A stretch of DNA of 64,000 bases from Phenylobacterium haematophilum (GTDB lineage Bacteria > Pseudomonadota > Alphaproteobacteria > Caulobacterales > Caulobacteraceae), in the NCBI RefSeq assembly GCF_014196295.1, contig NZ_JACIDK010000004.1, positions 62,001-126,000 on the forward strand, written 5' to 3'. Below the pieces are notes generated by a model that saw nothing but the letters and a program-made list of their open reading frames with translations, searched no databases and had not been told where the DNA came from. Shown here piece after piece: positions 9,177 through 16,689 of this stretch (positions are counted from its first letter, which is position 1; each line of letters begins with the position of its first letter). Made by a program: the position numbers and the translations under genes.

Positions 9177-10208
9177 TCAAGCTCCAGGGGCGAACAGCGC
9201 TTCGCAGCCCGTCCCGGCCAGCAGGGCGTCGACCGCGCGGCGCGCGCCGGCGTCGAGCCGCCCGTGGGCCTCGCGCAGCCAGCGCAGGCACTTGGCCTGA
9301 TAGGGGAACGGCTGCTGGGTCCAGGGCGCTCCCTCGACCACCGCCTCGACCTGCTCGGCGCCGGCCATGACCGCCCGCGCATTGGCCAGCATGACCGGGA
9401 CGTAGCCCCGCCCGATCTCGGCCAGCAGCGGCGCCAGGGTCGGCGGCGGCGCGGCTGGCGATATCCAGTCGCCCTCGCCCGGCTCCAGCCCCGACAGGTC
9501 CTCCATCAGCCCGACCCAGGCGGCGACGCGCGGCGCGGCGCGCAGGGTGAGCGCCATCGGCGTCGGGTCGAATGCCGCCAGCTGGGTCAGTTGTCCGAAC
9601 ACCGCGAAGTCGCCCGCCCCCGGCCGGCGGCCGAGCAGATAGGGTTGGTGACGCAGATGGGCCTCGAACGCCTCGAGGAACCGCTGGTAGCTCGCTTCGA
9701 TCAGCGGCCCGGTCACCTCGTTGGAGCCGACATAGCGCAGGCGCCCGATCTGCCGCTCGGCGAACTGCCGGCCGCGTTCCGCCAGCTCCTCGTCGGGCAC
9801 GCAGAACCCGCGCCAACATGGCAGGATCGCCGCCGACTTGGCGATGTCGGGCTCGTAGGCCCAGCGGTAGTGGAACATGGCCTTGGTCAGCCACTCGTCG
9901 GCGAAGTCCTCGATCAGCTCGTCAAGGAAGGCCAGAGCCGGGTCGTCCGGGATCAGGCTGCGGCCGACATGCTCGCGCTCCAGCCGGCGGATGATCGGGC
10001 TGGAGTCGGTGACCGCCGCCAGCTCGCCGTTCTCGTCGGGCAGGTAGAAGGTCGGCAGCAGCGAGACCTTCGGCTGCGGCAGCCCCGCCAGCGCGGGCCC
10101 CGACGGCGGCAGGAAGCGGTACGGAATGCGCCGGTAGCGCAGCACCGCCAGCATCTTGCGGGTGTAGGGCGAACCGGGCGCGCCCGACAGCGCGATGGGG
10201 TCCTTCAT
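9177..10208 (-). CDS. Glutathione S-transferase-like protein, long form
   Basis: 343 aa. The N-terminal thioredoxin-like domain (about 4-85) has GAPGSPYTRKMLAVLRY as the GSH-site loop, followed by TDSSPIIRRLE, the typical cis-Pro/Ser-Ser glutathione-binding part. The C-terminal all-helical domain includes PYLLGRRPGAGDFAVFGQL. It is about 100 residues longer than a standard GST, with an extra C-terminal segment. Probably cytosolic and probably conjugates or cleaves an electrophile with glutathione; substrate unknown. The ATG at 10208 follows AGGAGG. It starts 12 bases after the metallo-hydrolase stop, so the two form an operon reading toward the TetR gene. A gamma-glutamyltransferase lies in the same block, which could process glutathione conjugates (inference). 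Confidence 0.85.
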   Translation of the reverse strand: MKDPIALSGAPGSPYTRKMLAVLRYRRIPYRFLPPSGPALAGLPQPKVSLLPTFYLPDENGELAAVTDSSPIIRRLEREHVGRSLIPDDPALAFLDELIEDFADEWLTKAMFHYRWAYEPDIAKSAAILPCWRGFCVPDEELAERGRQFAERQIGRLRYVGSNEVTGPLIEASYQRFLEAFEAHLRHQPYLLGRRPGAGDFAVFGQLTQLAAFDPTPMALTLRAAPRVAAWVGLMEDLSGLEPGEGDWISPAAPPPTLAPLLAEIGRGYVPVMLANARAVMAGAEQVEAVVEGAPWTQQPFPYQAKCLRWLREAHGRLDAGARRAVDALLAGTGCEALFAPGA

Positions 10209-10220
10209 CTCGAACGCCTC

Positions 10221-11315
10221 CTATTGGAAGATCGTCAGGCGGTTAGTGTAACGGATGTCGTCGGTCCCGGCCGGCAGGCTGATCAGGTCGCCGTCGTGGC
10301 CGACCCTCAGCTGGCCCGAATAGAGCTTGCGCGAGTCGCCCAGGAACGGCCCCTCCAGCGCCCTGACCGGCAGCGGCGGAATGATGTGGGTCAGCAGCAG
10401 GTAGCGCGCGCCCGACCGCTGCGCGATCCGCGCCGCGTCCTCCGGGGCCGTGTGGTACGACAGGATGTCGTGGGTGATCGCCGCTAGGTTGGCGCGCCCG
10501 TGCTGGGTCGCGGCCCTGTTCTGGATCGCGACCAGGTTCGGGGCCAGGGCCTCGTGCACCAGCACGTCGACGTCTTTCGAGGCCGCCTCGACCCGCGCCG
10601 AGACCGCGGTGTCGCCGCTGACCACGACGCTGCGGCCCTTGTAGACGAACTTGTAGCCGACCGCCGGTTCAACCGGCGCGTGCTCGACCGGGAAGGCGGT
10701 GACCTTCAGGTCGGGCGTCTCGATCAGCACCACGTCGGGGCCGTTGCGCGGCGCCTCGAACGGTCGGGCGATCCCGCCGAAGCCGCTCGGCGGGGTGACC
10801 TTCTCGCCGTGGTGGGCGATGCGGTAGCCGCGGTCGATCAGATAGGCGTCCTGGAACCCGGCCACGACCTTGTCGACGCCCAGCGGGCCATAGATCGGGA
10901 CCGGCGCATCGCGCCCGCCGCCGGCCCAGCGTTGCAGCATCAGTTCGCCCAGATCGTCGATGTGGTCGGAATGCAGATGGCTCAGCAGCACCGCGTCGAC
11001 CATCCCCGGCGGCAGGTTCATCAGGGCGAGGTTCTTCGTCCCCCCCGCCCCGGCGTCGATGACGAACAGCTGACGACCGGCCAGCACCACCGTGCAGGGT
11101 CCCGCACGCCCCGGATCGGGCATCGGCGAGCCCGAGCCGCAGAGCCCGACATGCAGACCGTCGGGCAGATCCGCATAGGGATCGGGGGCCATGGCCTTGT
11201 CGAAGATGCGCTCCATCGCCGCCACCGCGATCTGCCCGCGCAGGGCGAACGCTGCGCCCCCCGCGACCACCACCGCCGCCAATACGGCCAGACCGATCTT
11301 CCACCCACGCGCCAT
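10221..11315 (-). CDS. Metallo-beta-lactamase-fold hydrolase, membrane-anchored or exported
   Basis: 364 aa. Residues about 5-25 are a hydrophobic signal or anchor. The dinuclear metal motif HLHSDHIDD is intact, with further ligands in FPVEHAP, VVSGDTA and LLLTHIIPP. The order resembles the ribonuclease Z/arylsulfatase (AtsA-like) branch of the fold, which hydrolyses phosphate, sulfate or ester bonds. Ribosome site GGGAGG lies just before the ATG. First gene of an operon with the GST-like gene, and divergent from a haloalkane-dehalogenase-like gene across an 87-base gap that contains a perfect palindrome. Periplasmic location is inferred from the leader. Confidence 0.87.
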   Translation of the reverse strand: MARGWKIGLAVLAAVVVAGGAAFALRGQIAVAAMERIFDKAMAPDPYADLPDGLHVGLCGSGSPMPDPGRAGPCTVVLAGRQLFVIDAGAGGTKNLALMNLPPGMVDAVLLSHLHSDHIDDLGELMLQRWAGGGRDAPVPIYGPLGVDKVVAGFQDAYLIDRGYRIAHHGEKVTPPSGFGGIARPFEAPRNGPDVVLIETPDLKVTAFPVEHAPVEPAVGYKFVYKGRSVVVSGDTAVSARVEAASKDVDVLVHEALAPNLVAIQNRAATQHGRANLAAITHDILSYHTAPEDAARIAQRSGARYLLLTHIIPPLPVRALEGPFLGDSRKLYSGQLRVGHDGDLISLPAGTDDIRYTNRLTIFQ

Positions 11316-11348
11316 CGCTTCCCTCCCCGGCTTGACCGCCTCGGATTA

Positions 11349-11371
11349 TAATGACACGCATAGTGTCATTA
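11349..11371. promoter_or_regulatory. 23-base palindromic operator in a divergent promoter
   Basis: Perfect 9-base arms TAATGACAC and GTGTCATTA separated by GCATA. It is nearly centred in the gap between the metallo-hydrolase (start 11315) and the dehalogenase-like gene (start 11403), 32-34 bases from either ATG, so a bound protein could block both promoters. A second copy matching at about 17 of 23 positions lies at 14865-14887. Size and symmetry fit a TetR-type operator; the TetR gene at 8559-9128 is the nearest candidate. Confidence 0.7.
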
Positions 11372-11402
11372 GTTTCAACGACTGACTAGCCCCGAGGCCC
11401 CG

Positions 11403-12305
11403 ATGCAGATCCTGCGCACTCCGGACGAGCGTTTCGCCGCCCTGCCCGACTGGCCCTATGCGCCGCGCTATCACCAGCTTGCCGACGCCGACGGAACGTC
11501 CCTGCGGCTGCACTATGTCGACGAGGGCCCGCGCGACGGCGCGCAGGTCCTGCTTCTGCACGGCGAGCCGTCCTGGGCCTTTCTCTATCGCAAGGTCATC
11601 GCCGGCCTGGTCGCCAAGGGCTGCCGGGTGATCGCGCCGGACCTGATCGGCTTTGGCCGCTCCGACAAGCCGGCCGACCGCGGCGACTACACCTACGAGC
11701 GTCACGTGGCCTGGATGAGCCAGTGGCTGACCGAGCTCGACCTGAAGGGCCTCACCCTGTTCTGCCAGGACTGGGGCGGGCTGATCGGGCTGCGGCTGGT
11801 CGCGGCCTTCCCCGAGCGCTTCGCCGGCGTGGTCGTCGCCAACACCGGGCTGCCGACGGGCGGCGGCATGACCGACGGCTTCAAGGCATGGCTCAACTTC
11901 AGCCAGTCGGTCCCGCAGATGCCGATCGGGATGCTGATCAACGGCGGCACAATGCGCGACCTGTCGCCCGAAGAGGTCGCCGCCTACGACGCACCCTTCC
12001 CGGACGAGAGTTACAAGGAAGGCGCCCGCCAGTTCCCGGCCCTGGTGCCGGTGACGCCCGAGCACGCCTCGGTCGCGCAGAACCTGCAGGCCTGGACCGT
12101 GCTGGAGCGCTTCGAGCGTCCGCTGGTCACCGCCTTCAGCGACGGCGACCCGATCACCAAGGGCGGCGAGGCCCCGTTCCAGGCCCGCGTGCCCGGCGCC
12201 CAGGGCCAGCCGCATGTCACCCTGCACGGCGGCCACTTCCTGCAGGAGGACAGCCCCGACGCCATCGTCGAGGTGATCTCCGACCTCATCACACGCCGCG
12301 GTTAG
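11403..12305 (+). CDS. Haloalkane dehalogenase-like alpha/beta hydrolase
   Basis: 300 aa, the usual HLD-I length. Oxyanion motif [14 protein letters not shown] (about 51-64), nucleophile elbow CQDWGG with Asp123 followed by the halide-binding Trp124, a second possible halide Trp at 163 (KAWLNF), acid in SDGDPIT (Asp247/249) and catalytic His278 in GGHFLQED. In dehalogenases the Asp nucleophile displaces halide and water releases the alcohol. Asp in place of Ser, with Trp next to it, supports a true dehalogenase rather than an esterase; the substrate is unknown. Divergent from the metallo-hydrolase across the palindrome at 11349-11371, and followed 10 bases later by a DUF1330 gene. Confidence 0.88.
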   Translation: MQILRTPDERFAALPDWPYAPRYHQLADADGTSLRLHYVDEGPRDGAQVLLLHGEPSWAFLYRKVIAGLVAKGCRVIAPDLIGFGRSDKPADRGDYTYERHVAWMSQWLTELDLKGLTLFCQDWGGLIGLRLVAAFPERFAGVVVANTGLPTGGGMTDGFKAWLNFSQSVPQMPIGMLINGGTMRDLSPEEVAAYDAPFPDESYKEGARQFPALVPVTPEHASVAQNLQAWTVLERFERPLVTAFSDGDPITKGGEAPFQARVPGAQGQPHVTLHGGHFLQEDSPDAIVEVISDLITRRG

Positions 12306-12315
12306 GGAACCCGAC

Positions 12316-12732
12316 ATGAACGTCGTCAACGCCGTCTACCCGCCGCACGAACAGGCGATGGAGTTCTTCGGGGGCGCCGAGGACGGCCCCTTCGTCATGG
12401 TCAACCTGCTGAAGTTCAAGCCGAAGGCGCAATACGCCGACGGCGCCGACGCCCACCTGAGCGGAGCGGAGGCCTACGCCCGCTACGCCGAGGAGGTGCG
12501 CAAGCTGGTCGAGGGCCTGGGCGGCAAGGTCCGCTACGGCGGCCACGTCACCGGCCTGCTGATCGGCGAGGTCGAGGAGCTCTGGGACATGGTCGCCCTG
12601 GCCGAATACCCCTCGCTCGCCGCCTTCCAGCAGATGGCGATGTCGCCGCAGATGCACGCCATCGAGCACCACCGCATCGCCGGCCTGGCCGGCCAGCTCA
12701 ACATTCGCACCAAGCCTGGCGCGGGCTTCTAG
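12316..12732 (+). CDS. DUF1330 family protein
   Basis: 138 aa, ferredoxin-like alpha+beta barrel family (dimeric, related to ABM-type monooxygenases). Visible family features: FVMVNLLKFKPKA, EAYARYAEEVRKL and MVALAEYPSLAAFQQMAMSPQM. No enzymatic activity is established for the family. It lies 10 bases downstream of the dehalogenase-like gene with a GGGAAC ribosome site, so it is co-transcribed and probably assists the same pathway (inference). Its end overlaps the convergent membrane-protein gene by 4 bases. Confidence 0.85.
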   Translation: MNVVNAVYPPHEQAMEFFGGAEDGPFVMVNLLKFKPKAQYADGADAHLSGAEAYARYAEEVRKLVEGLGGKVRYGGHVTGLLIGEVEELWDMVALAEYPSLAAFQQMAMSPQMHAIEHHRIAGLAGQLNIRTKPGAGF

Positions 12733-13160
12733 TCCCGCGCCCGCAGCGACAGCGCCAGTAAGGCCAGGGCGAGCCCGGCGGTGACCAGGCTTGCATAGTG
12801 CTCGGGCGGATGGTGACCGCCGACCGGCGCGCGCAGCCACCAGCCCTGCAGCGCCATCAGTCCGCGCTCGAGCAGCAACAGGCAGAGCATGAGCGGCGTA
12901 AGGTTCTGGTAGCGGATAGCGACCGCCAGCATGGCCAGGCCGAAGGCGATCTGCGTGGCGCCCTGCCAGGCGAAGACGCCGACCACCAGGTCGCGGCGAT
13001 CGCCCAGGTCGAGGCCGGCGATCGAAACCGCGCCGCCGTCGGGCAGGAAGCTGTGGATCAGGCCGGGCCCGAGGGTCAGCAACGCCGCCAGGCCCAGCGC
13101 CCAGACCGAGACGCGGGCGCCCCGGTACTGATCATTGGTCGACGGCGGCAGCAGCGCCAT
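12729..13160 (-). CDS. Small integral membrane protein, unknown function
   Basis: 143 aa with about four hydrophobic helices (about 18-38, 56-76, 82-102 and 117-137). No catalytic motif is recognised. Of two possible starts, the ATG at 13160 sits two bases after the sulfatase stop, whereas a GTG at 13175 would lie inside the sulfatase; the ATG is preferred. The tight spacing makes it the second gene of the sulfatase transcript. It may serve transport or anchoring for that pathway, but nothing in the sequence shows this. Confidence 0.75.
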   Translation of the reverse strand: MALLPPSTNDQYRGARVSVWALGLAALLTLGPGLIHSFLPDGGAVSIAGLDLGDRRDLVVGVFAWQGATQIAFGLAMLAVAIRYQNLTPLMLCLLLLERGLMALQGWWLRAPVGGHHPPEHYASLVTAGLALALLALSLRARD

Positions 13161-13162
13161 CG

Positions 13163-14845
13163 TCAGTTGTCCCACAGGATGTATTCGTCGCCGGCCTTCT
13201 GAGGAACGCCGCCCGGCTTGTCGATGAACACCGGCCCTTGCAGCAGTGAGGGCCAGATTGGCTTGACGCTCTGGGCGTCCTGGCGGGCGATCAACTCCTT
13301 CAGCGCCTTGACCCTCTCCGGCTGGGCGGCGGACTGGTCGCGCTGCTCGGTCGGGTCGCTGGCCAGGTCATAGAGCCAGACCTTGTCGCGCGCGCCGTTG
13401 ACCTGCAGCTTCCAGTCGCCGTCGAGCACGGCCTTGTACTGGCCCGAGCGCCAGAACAGCGTCTGGTGCGGCCGCGCCGGGTTCTTGCCCTGCACGTGCG
13501 GCAGCAGGTCGACCCCGTCGATCGGCCGGTCGGTCGGCAGTCCCGCCCCGCCCGCCGCCGCCGCGGTGGCGAAGATGTCTATGTGCCCGACCGGATATCC
13601 GTAGGTCGATCCGGGCTGGATCACGCCCGGCCAGCGCATGAAGAACGGCGTGCGCACCCCGCCCTCGAAGAAGGTCGACTTGAAGCCGCGATACGGCTTG
13701 TTGACGTCCGGCAGCCCGACATAGCCGGCCCCGCCGTTGTCGCTGGAGAAGATCACAAGGGTGTTCTCGTCCAGCCCCTCGTCCTTCAGCGCCTGCAGGA
13801 TGCGCCCGATATTGGCGTCGAGGTTTCGGGCCATCGCACCATAGACGCGGGTCCGGTGATCCTTGATCTGCGGCAGGGCGTCGTAGTCGGCCTTGGTCGC
13901 CTGCAGCGGCGTATGGATGGCGTTGGGCGCGTAGTAGAGGAAGAACGGCCGGTTGCGGTTGGCCTTGATCGCCTTCACCGCTTCGTCGGTCAGATAGTCG
14001 GTCATGTAGCCCTTGGGCTTGAACAGCGACGATCCGTTGAACTGAACGGCGTACGGCAGGTTCGGCCACAGGAAGCGGTCGATGGCGTCCCAGTCCTGCT
14101 TGGAGTTGACGACGTTCGGGTCCTTGGCGGGCAGGAACATCGAGCCGCCGGCGATGAAGCCCAGGCTCTCGTCGAAGCCCTGATCCTCGGGCCGCGAACC
14201 CTTCTTGCCGCCCAGGTGCCACTTGCCCAGGTGGACGGTGTGATAGCCCTTGGCCTTCAGCACTTCGGCGATGGTGATCTCGCTGGACGGCATGCTGAGT
14301 TCGTTGACCGCCGCCGGATTGCGCGCGGTGCTGCCCGGCGGCATGTCCTTGATGCGGTCGGGGAAGAATTTCGGCTTCACGATCGCGCCGGGCTCGGCCT
14401 CGGTGCCGACCATGCGCGCGAACGCGACCGGGGCGGGGGTGAACTCGAAGCCGAAGCGGGTCGGATAGCGGCCGGTCATGATCGCCGCCCGTGACGGCGC
14501 GCAGGTGGCGTTGCCGGCATAGCCTGCGGCGAACACCACCCCCTCCTTGCCTATGGCGTCGATGTTGGGGGTCGGCACAGCGCCGTTCGCCACCCCGCCG
14601 CCATTGATGGTGATGTCGTTGTAGCCGAGGTCGTCGGCCAGGATGAACACGACGTTCGGCGGCCGCTCACCCTCAGCCGGGGTCTGCGGCCCCTGCGCCC
14701 AATTAACCGCCCGGTTGTCCTCGACCGGCGGCATCTGCGCGCGGGCGATCATCGAGAGGATCGTCGTGCGGTTCGCCGCCGCCAGCCCGGCCCCCGCCGC
14801 CAACACCAGCACGGACGCGCCCAGCCACTTCCAGCGCCGCTTCAT
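13163..14845 (-). CDS. Type I sulfatase (formylglycine-dependent), membrane-anchored or exported
   Basis: 560 aa. N-terminal hydrophobic segment about 7-25 after MKRRWKW: signal or anchor. Sulfatase domain starts at RPPNVVFILADDLGYND (metal Asp71/72). The active-site signature CAPSRAAIMTG begins at Cys115, the residue converted to formylglycine in CxPSR enzymes. HLGKWHLGG and the metal-binding IFSSDNGG are also present, so all core elements are intact. It hydrolyses sulfate esters, probably in the periplasm; the maturing enzyme is not encoded here. A degenerate copy of the palindromic operator lies 20 bases upstream of its ATG. Followed by the small membrane protein gene in one transcript. 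Confidence 0.93.
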   Translation of the reverse strand: MKRRWKWLGASVLVLAAGAGLAAANRTTILSMIARAQMPPVEDNRAVNWAQGPQTPAEGERPPNVVFILADDLGYNDITINGGGVANGAVPTPNIDAIGKEGVVFAAGYAGNATCAPSRAAIMTGRYPTRFGFEFTPAPVAFARMVGTEAEPGAIVKPKFFPDRIKDMPPGSTARNPAAVNELSMPSSEITIAEVLKAKGYHTVHLGKWHLGGKKGSRPEDQGFDESLGFIAGGSMFLPAKDPNVVNSKQDWDAIDRFLWPNLPYAVQFNGSSLFKPKGYMTDYLTDEAVKAIKANRNRPFFLYYAPNAIHTPLQATKADYDALPQIKDHRTRVYGAMARNLDANIGRILQALKDEGLDENTLVIFSSDNGGAGYVGLPDVNKPYRGFKSTFFEGGVRTPFFMRWPGVIQPGSTYGYPVGHIDIFATAAAAGGAGLPTDRPIDGVDLLPHVQGKNPARPHQTLFWRSGQYKAVLDGDWKLQVNGARDKVWLYDLASDPTEQRDQSAAQPERVKALKELIARQDAQSVKPIWPSLLQGPVFIDKPGGVPQKAGDEYILWDN

Positions 14846-14864
14846 CCTCGCCTCCCCGATCTTG

Positions 14865-14887
14865 TATTGACACGAAGCGTGCCACTA
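14865..14887. promoter_or_regulatory. Second copy of the 23-base palindromic operator, upstream of the sulfatase
   Basis: Arms TATTGACAC and GTGCCACTA, spacer GAAGC; left and right arms match in 7 of 9 pairs. Aligned without gaps to the copy at 11349-11371, about 17 of 23 bases are identical, including the TGACAC core. It ends 35 bases after the gamma-glutamyltransferase gene region and begins 20 bases before the sulfatase start, where a repressor would block initiation. Confidence 0.6.
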
Positions 14888-14921
14888 CATCGATCGGGGG
14901 GCAACCCCTGGCGTGCAACCC

Positions 14922-16631
14922 CTAGTCGACGGGAACCGCAGCGGCGTCCGGGCGACGGCTGTCGGCCCCGCCCTCGAACACCCCGTTCTCGATCATGATC
15001 GACTGGGTCGAGCCCATGGTCAGGCTGGTGCGGGTCTCGTGACCCTTGGCCTCCATCAGCTTCAGCATGTCGATCGGGAAGCCCGGCTCGAACTCGACCG
15101 GGGTGTCGCTGGCGGCCTGGAAGATCCGCGGCCGCTGCGTCGCCTCGGCGACGTTCAGCTTGTGGTCGACGACGTTGCTCAGCAGCTGGGCCATGGCCGG
15201 GATGATCCGCGTGCCGCCCGGCGTGCCGGCGACCAGCCAGGGCTTGTCGTCCTTGAAGGCGATCAGCGGGGTGATGGTCGAGATCACCCGCTTGCCGGGC
15301 TCGGGCGCATTGGCCGGCTCGTCGCCGCCCCAGGCGAAGTTGGCCATGGCGTCGTTGAGGAAGAAGCCGGTGCCGGCCGCCATGACGTGCGCGCCGAACG
15401 ACGAGCCCAGGGTGAAGGTGTTGCTGACCACGTTCCCCTCGGCGTCGGCCACCGAATAGTGGGTGGTGTCGCGGCTCTCGAACAGCAGCGGGTCGCCCGG
15501 CGAAACCTTCTGGTCCATCGCCTTGCCCAGGTCGATCAGCTTGGCGCGCTCGGCCGCATAGGCCTTGCTCGACAGCCCGCCGACCGGCGGCTGGTGTTGC
15601 GGCCAGCCGCCCATGAACTTGGCGCGGTCGGCGAACACCAGCTTCATCGCCTCGGCGGTCACATGCAGCGACTGGACGCTGTTCTGGCCGTACTCGGCCA
15701 TCGGATAGCGCTCGACGATGTTCATCAGCTCGCACAGCAGCACCCCGGCGGCCGGCGGCGGCATGTAGGCCACCGGCGTGCCGCGGTAGTCGCACCACAG
15801 CGGCTCGGAGATGCGGATCTGGTAGCCGGCCAGGTCTTCCTGGGTCAGCACCCCGCCCCCGGCCTGAACGCCGGCCACGACGCGCCGCCCCAGCTCGCCG
15901 CGATAGAAGGCGTCGGCGCCGCCGTCGCGGATCTGGCGCAGCGACCAGGCCAGGTCCGGCTGCTTGAGCCGCTCGCCCGGCGCATAGGTCGCCCCGCCCG
16001 CCTTGTAGAGCGCCTTGGCCGACGGCGCGTCGGCCAGCAGGCCGTCGCGGTAGACGTCCAGCGCATAGGTCATGTCGTCGGTCAGGATCAGGCCGTCGGT
16101 CGCCAGCTTCACCGCAGGCTCGACCAGCTTCTTCCAGGGCAGCTTGCCGTACTGGCGATGCACCTCGTAGAGGCCCTTCACGGTGCCGGGCACGGCGACC
16201 GCCCGGTGTGAGTAGCGCTTGGCCGGATCCATCTTGCCGTTCGCGCCGGCCAGCAGCGCCGCGTCGGTCGCCGCCGGGGCCTGGCCGTAATAGTCGACGG
16301 CCAGGGTCCTCTTCTCCTTAGCCAGATGCACCAGCATGAAGCCGCCGCCGCCAAGGTTGCCCGCGCGCGGTAGGGTGACCGCCAGCGCCAACCCCGTGGC
16401 AACGGCCGCATCCACCGCATTGCCGCCCTGGCGCAGGATGTCGGCGCCGACCTGCGAGGCGACCTCGTTCTGGCTGACCACCATCCCCTTGCGGCCCATC
16501 ACCGGGTGATGGATCGCGTCGTAGTCGAGGATGTACTCGGCCGCGCCCTTGGCGGCCTGGGCCTGGGCGGCGTGGGGCGCAGCGAGGCTGGCGGCCGCCA
16601 GGATGGCGGCGAGGGTCGCGGTCAGGCGCAT
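14922..16631 (-). CDS. ggt: Gamma-glutamyltransferase (periplasmic)
   Basis: 569 aa N-terminal-nucleophile hydrolase. Signal peptide at 1-24. The large-subunit region has VVSQNEVASQVGADILRQGGNAVDAAVAT and GNLGGGGFML. Autocleavage and nucleophile site TTHYSVADAEGNVVSNTFT: the first catalytic Thr begins the small subunit. GTPGGTRII and the C-terminal GADSRRPDAAAVP complete the family pattern. It transfers or hydrolyses the gamma-glutamyl group of glutathione and its conjugates in the periplasm. It lies 58 bases downstream of the TonB receptor on the same strand. With the GST-like and dehalogenase-like genes nearby, it could process glutathione adducts, or simply scavenge glutamyl peptides (inference). 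Confidence 0.93.
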   Translation of the reverse strand: MRLTATLAAILAAASLAAPHAAQAQAAKGAAEYILDYDAIHHPVMGRKGMVVSQNEVASQVGADILRQGGNAVDAAVATGLALAVTLPRAGNLGGGGFMLVHLAKEKRTLAVDYYGQAPAATDAALLAGANGKMDPAKRYSHRAVAVPGTVKGLYEVHRQYGKLPWKKLVEPAVKLATDGLILTDDMTYALDVYRDGLLADAPSAKALYKAGGATYAPGERLKQPDLAWSLRQIRDGGADAFYRGELGRRVVAGVQAGGGVLTQEDLAGYQIRISEPLWCDYRGTPVAYMPPPAAGVLLCELMNIVERYPMAEYGQNSVQSLHVTAEAMKLVFADRAKFMGGWPQHQPPVGGLSSKAYAAERAKLIDLGKAMDQKVSPGDPLLFESRDTTHYSVADAEGNVVSNTFTLGSSFGAHVMAAGTGFFLNDAMANFAWGGDEPANAPEPGKRVISTITPLIAFKDDKPWLVAGTPGGTRIIPAMAQLLSNVVDHKLNVAEATQRPRIFQAASDTPVEFEPGFPIDMLKLMEAKGHETRTSLTMGSTQSIMIENGVFEGGADSRRPDAAAVPVD

Positions 16632-16689
16632 GGGGTCTCCGGAAAAGCAGATCGGCCCGCGGCTTTCGCCGCGGGCCCGTACTGGGTCG

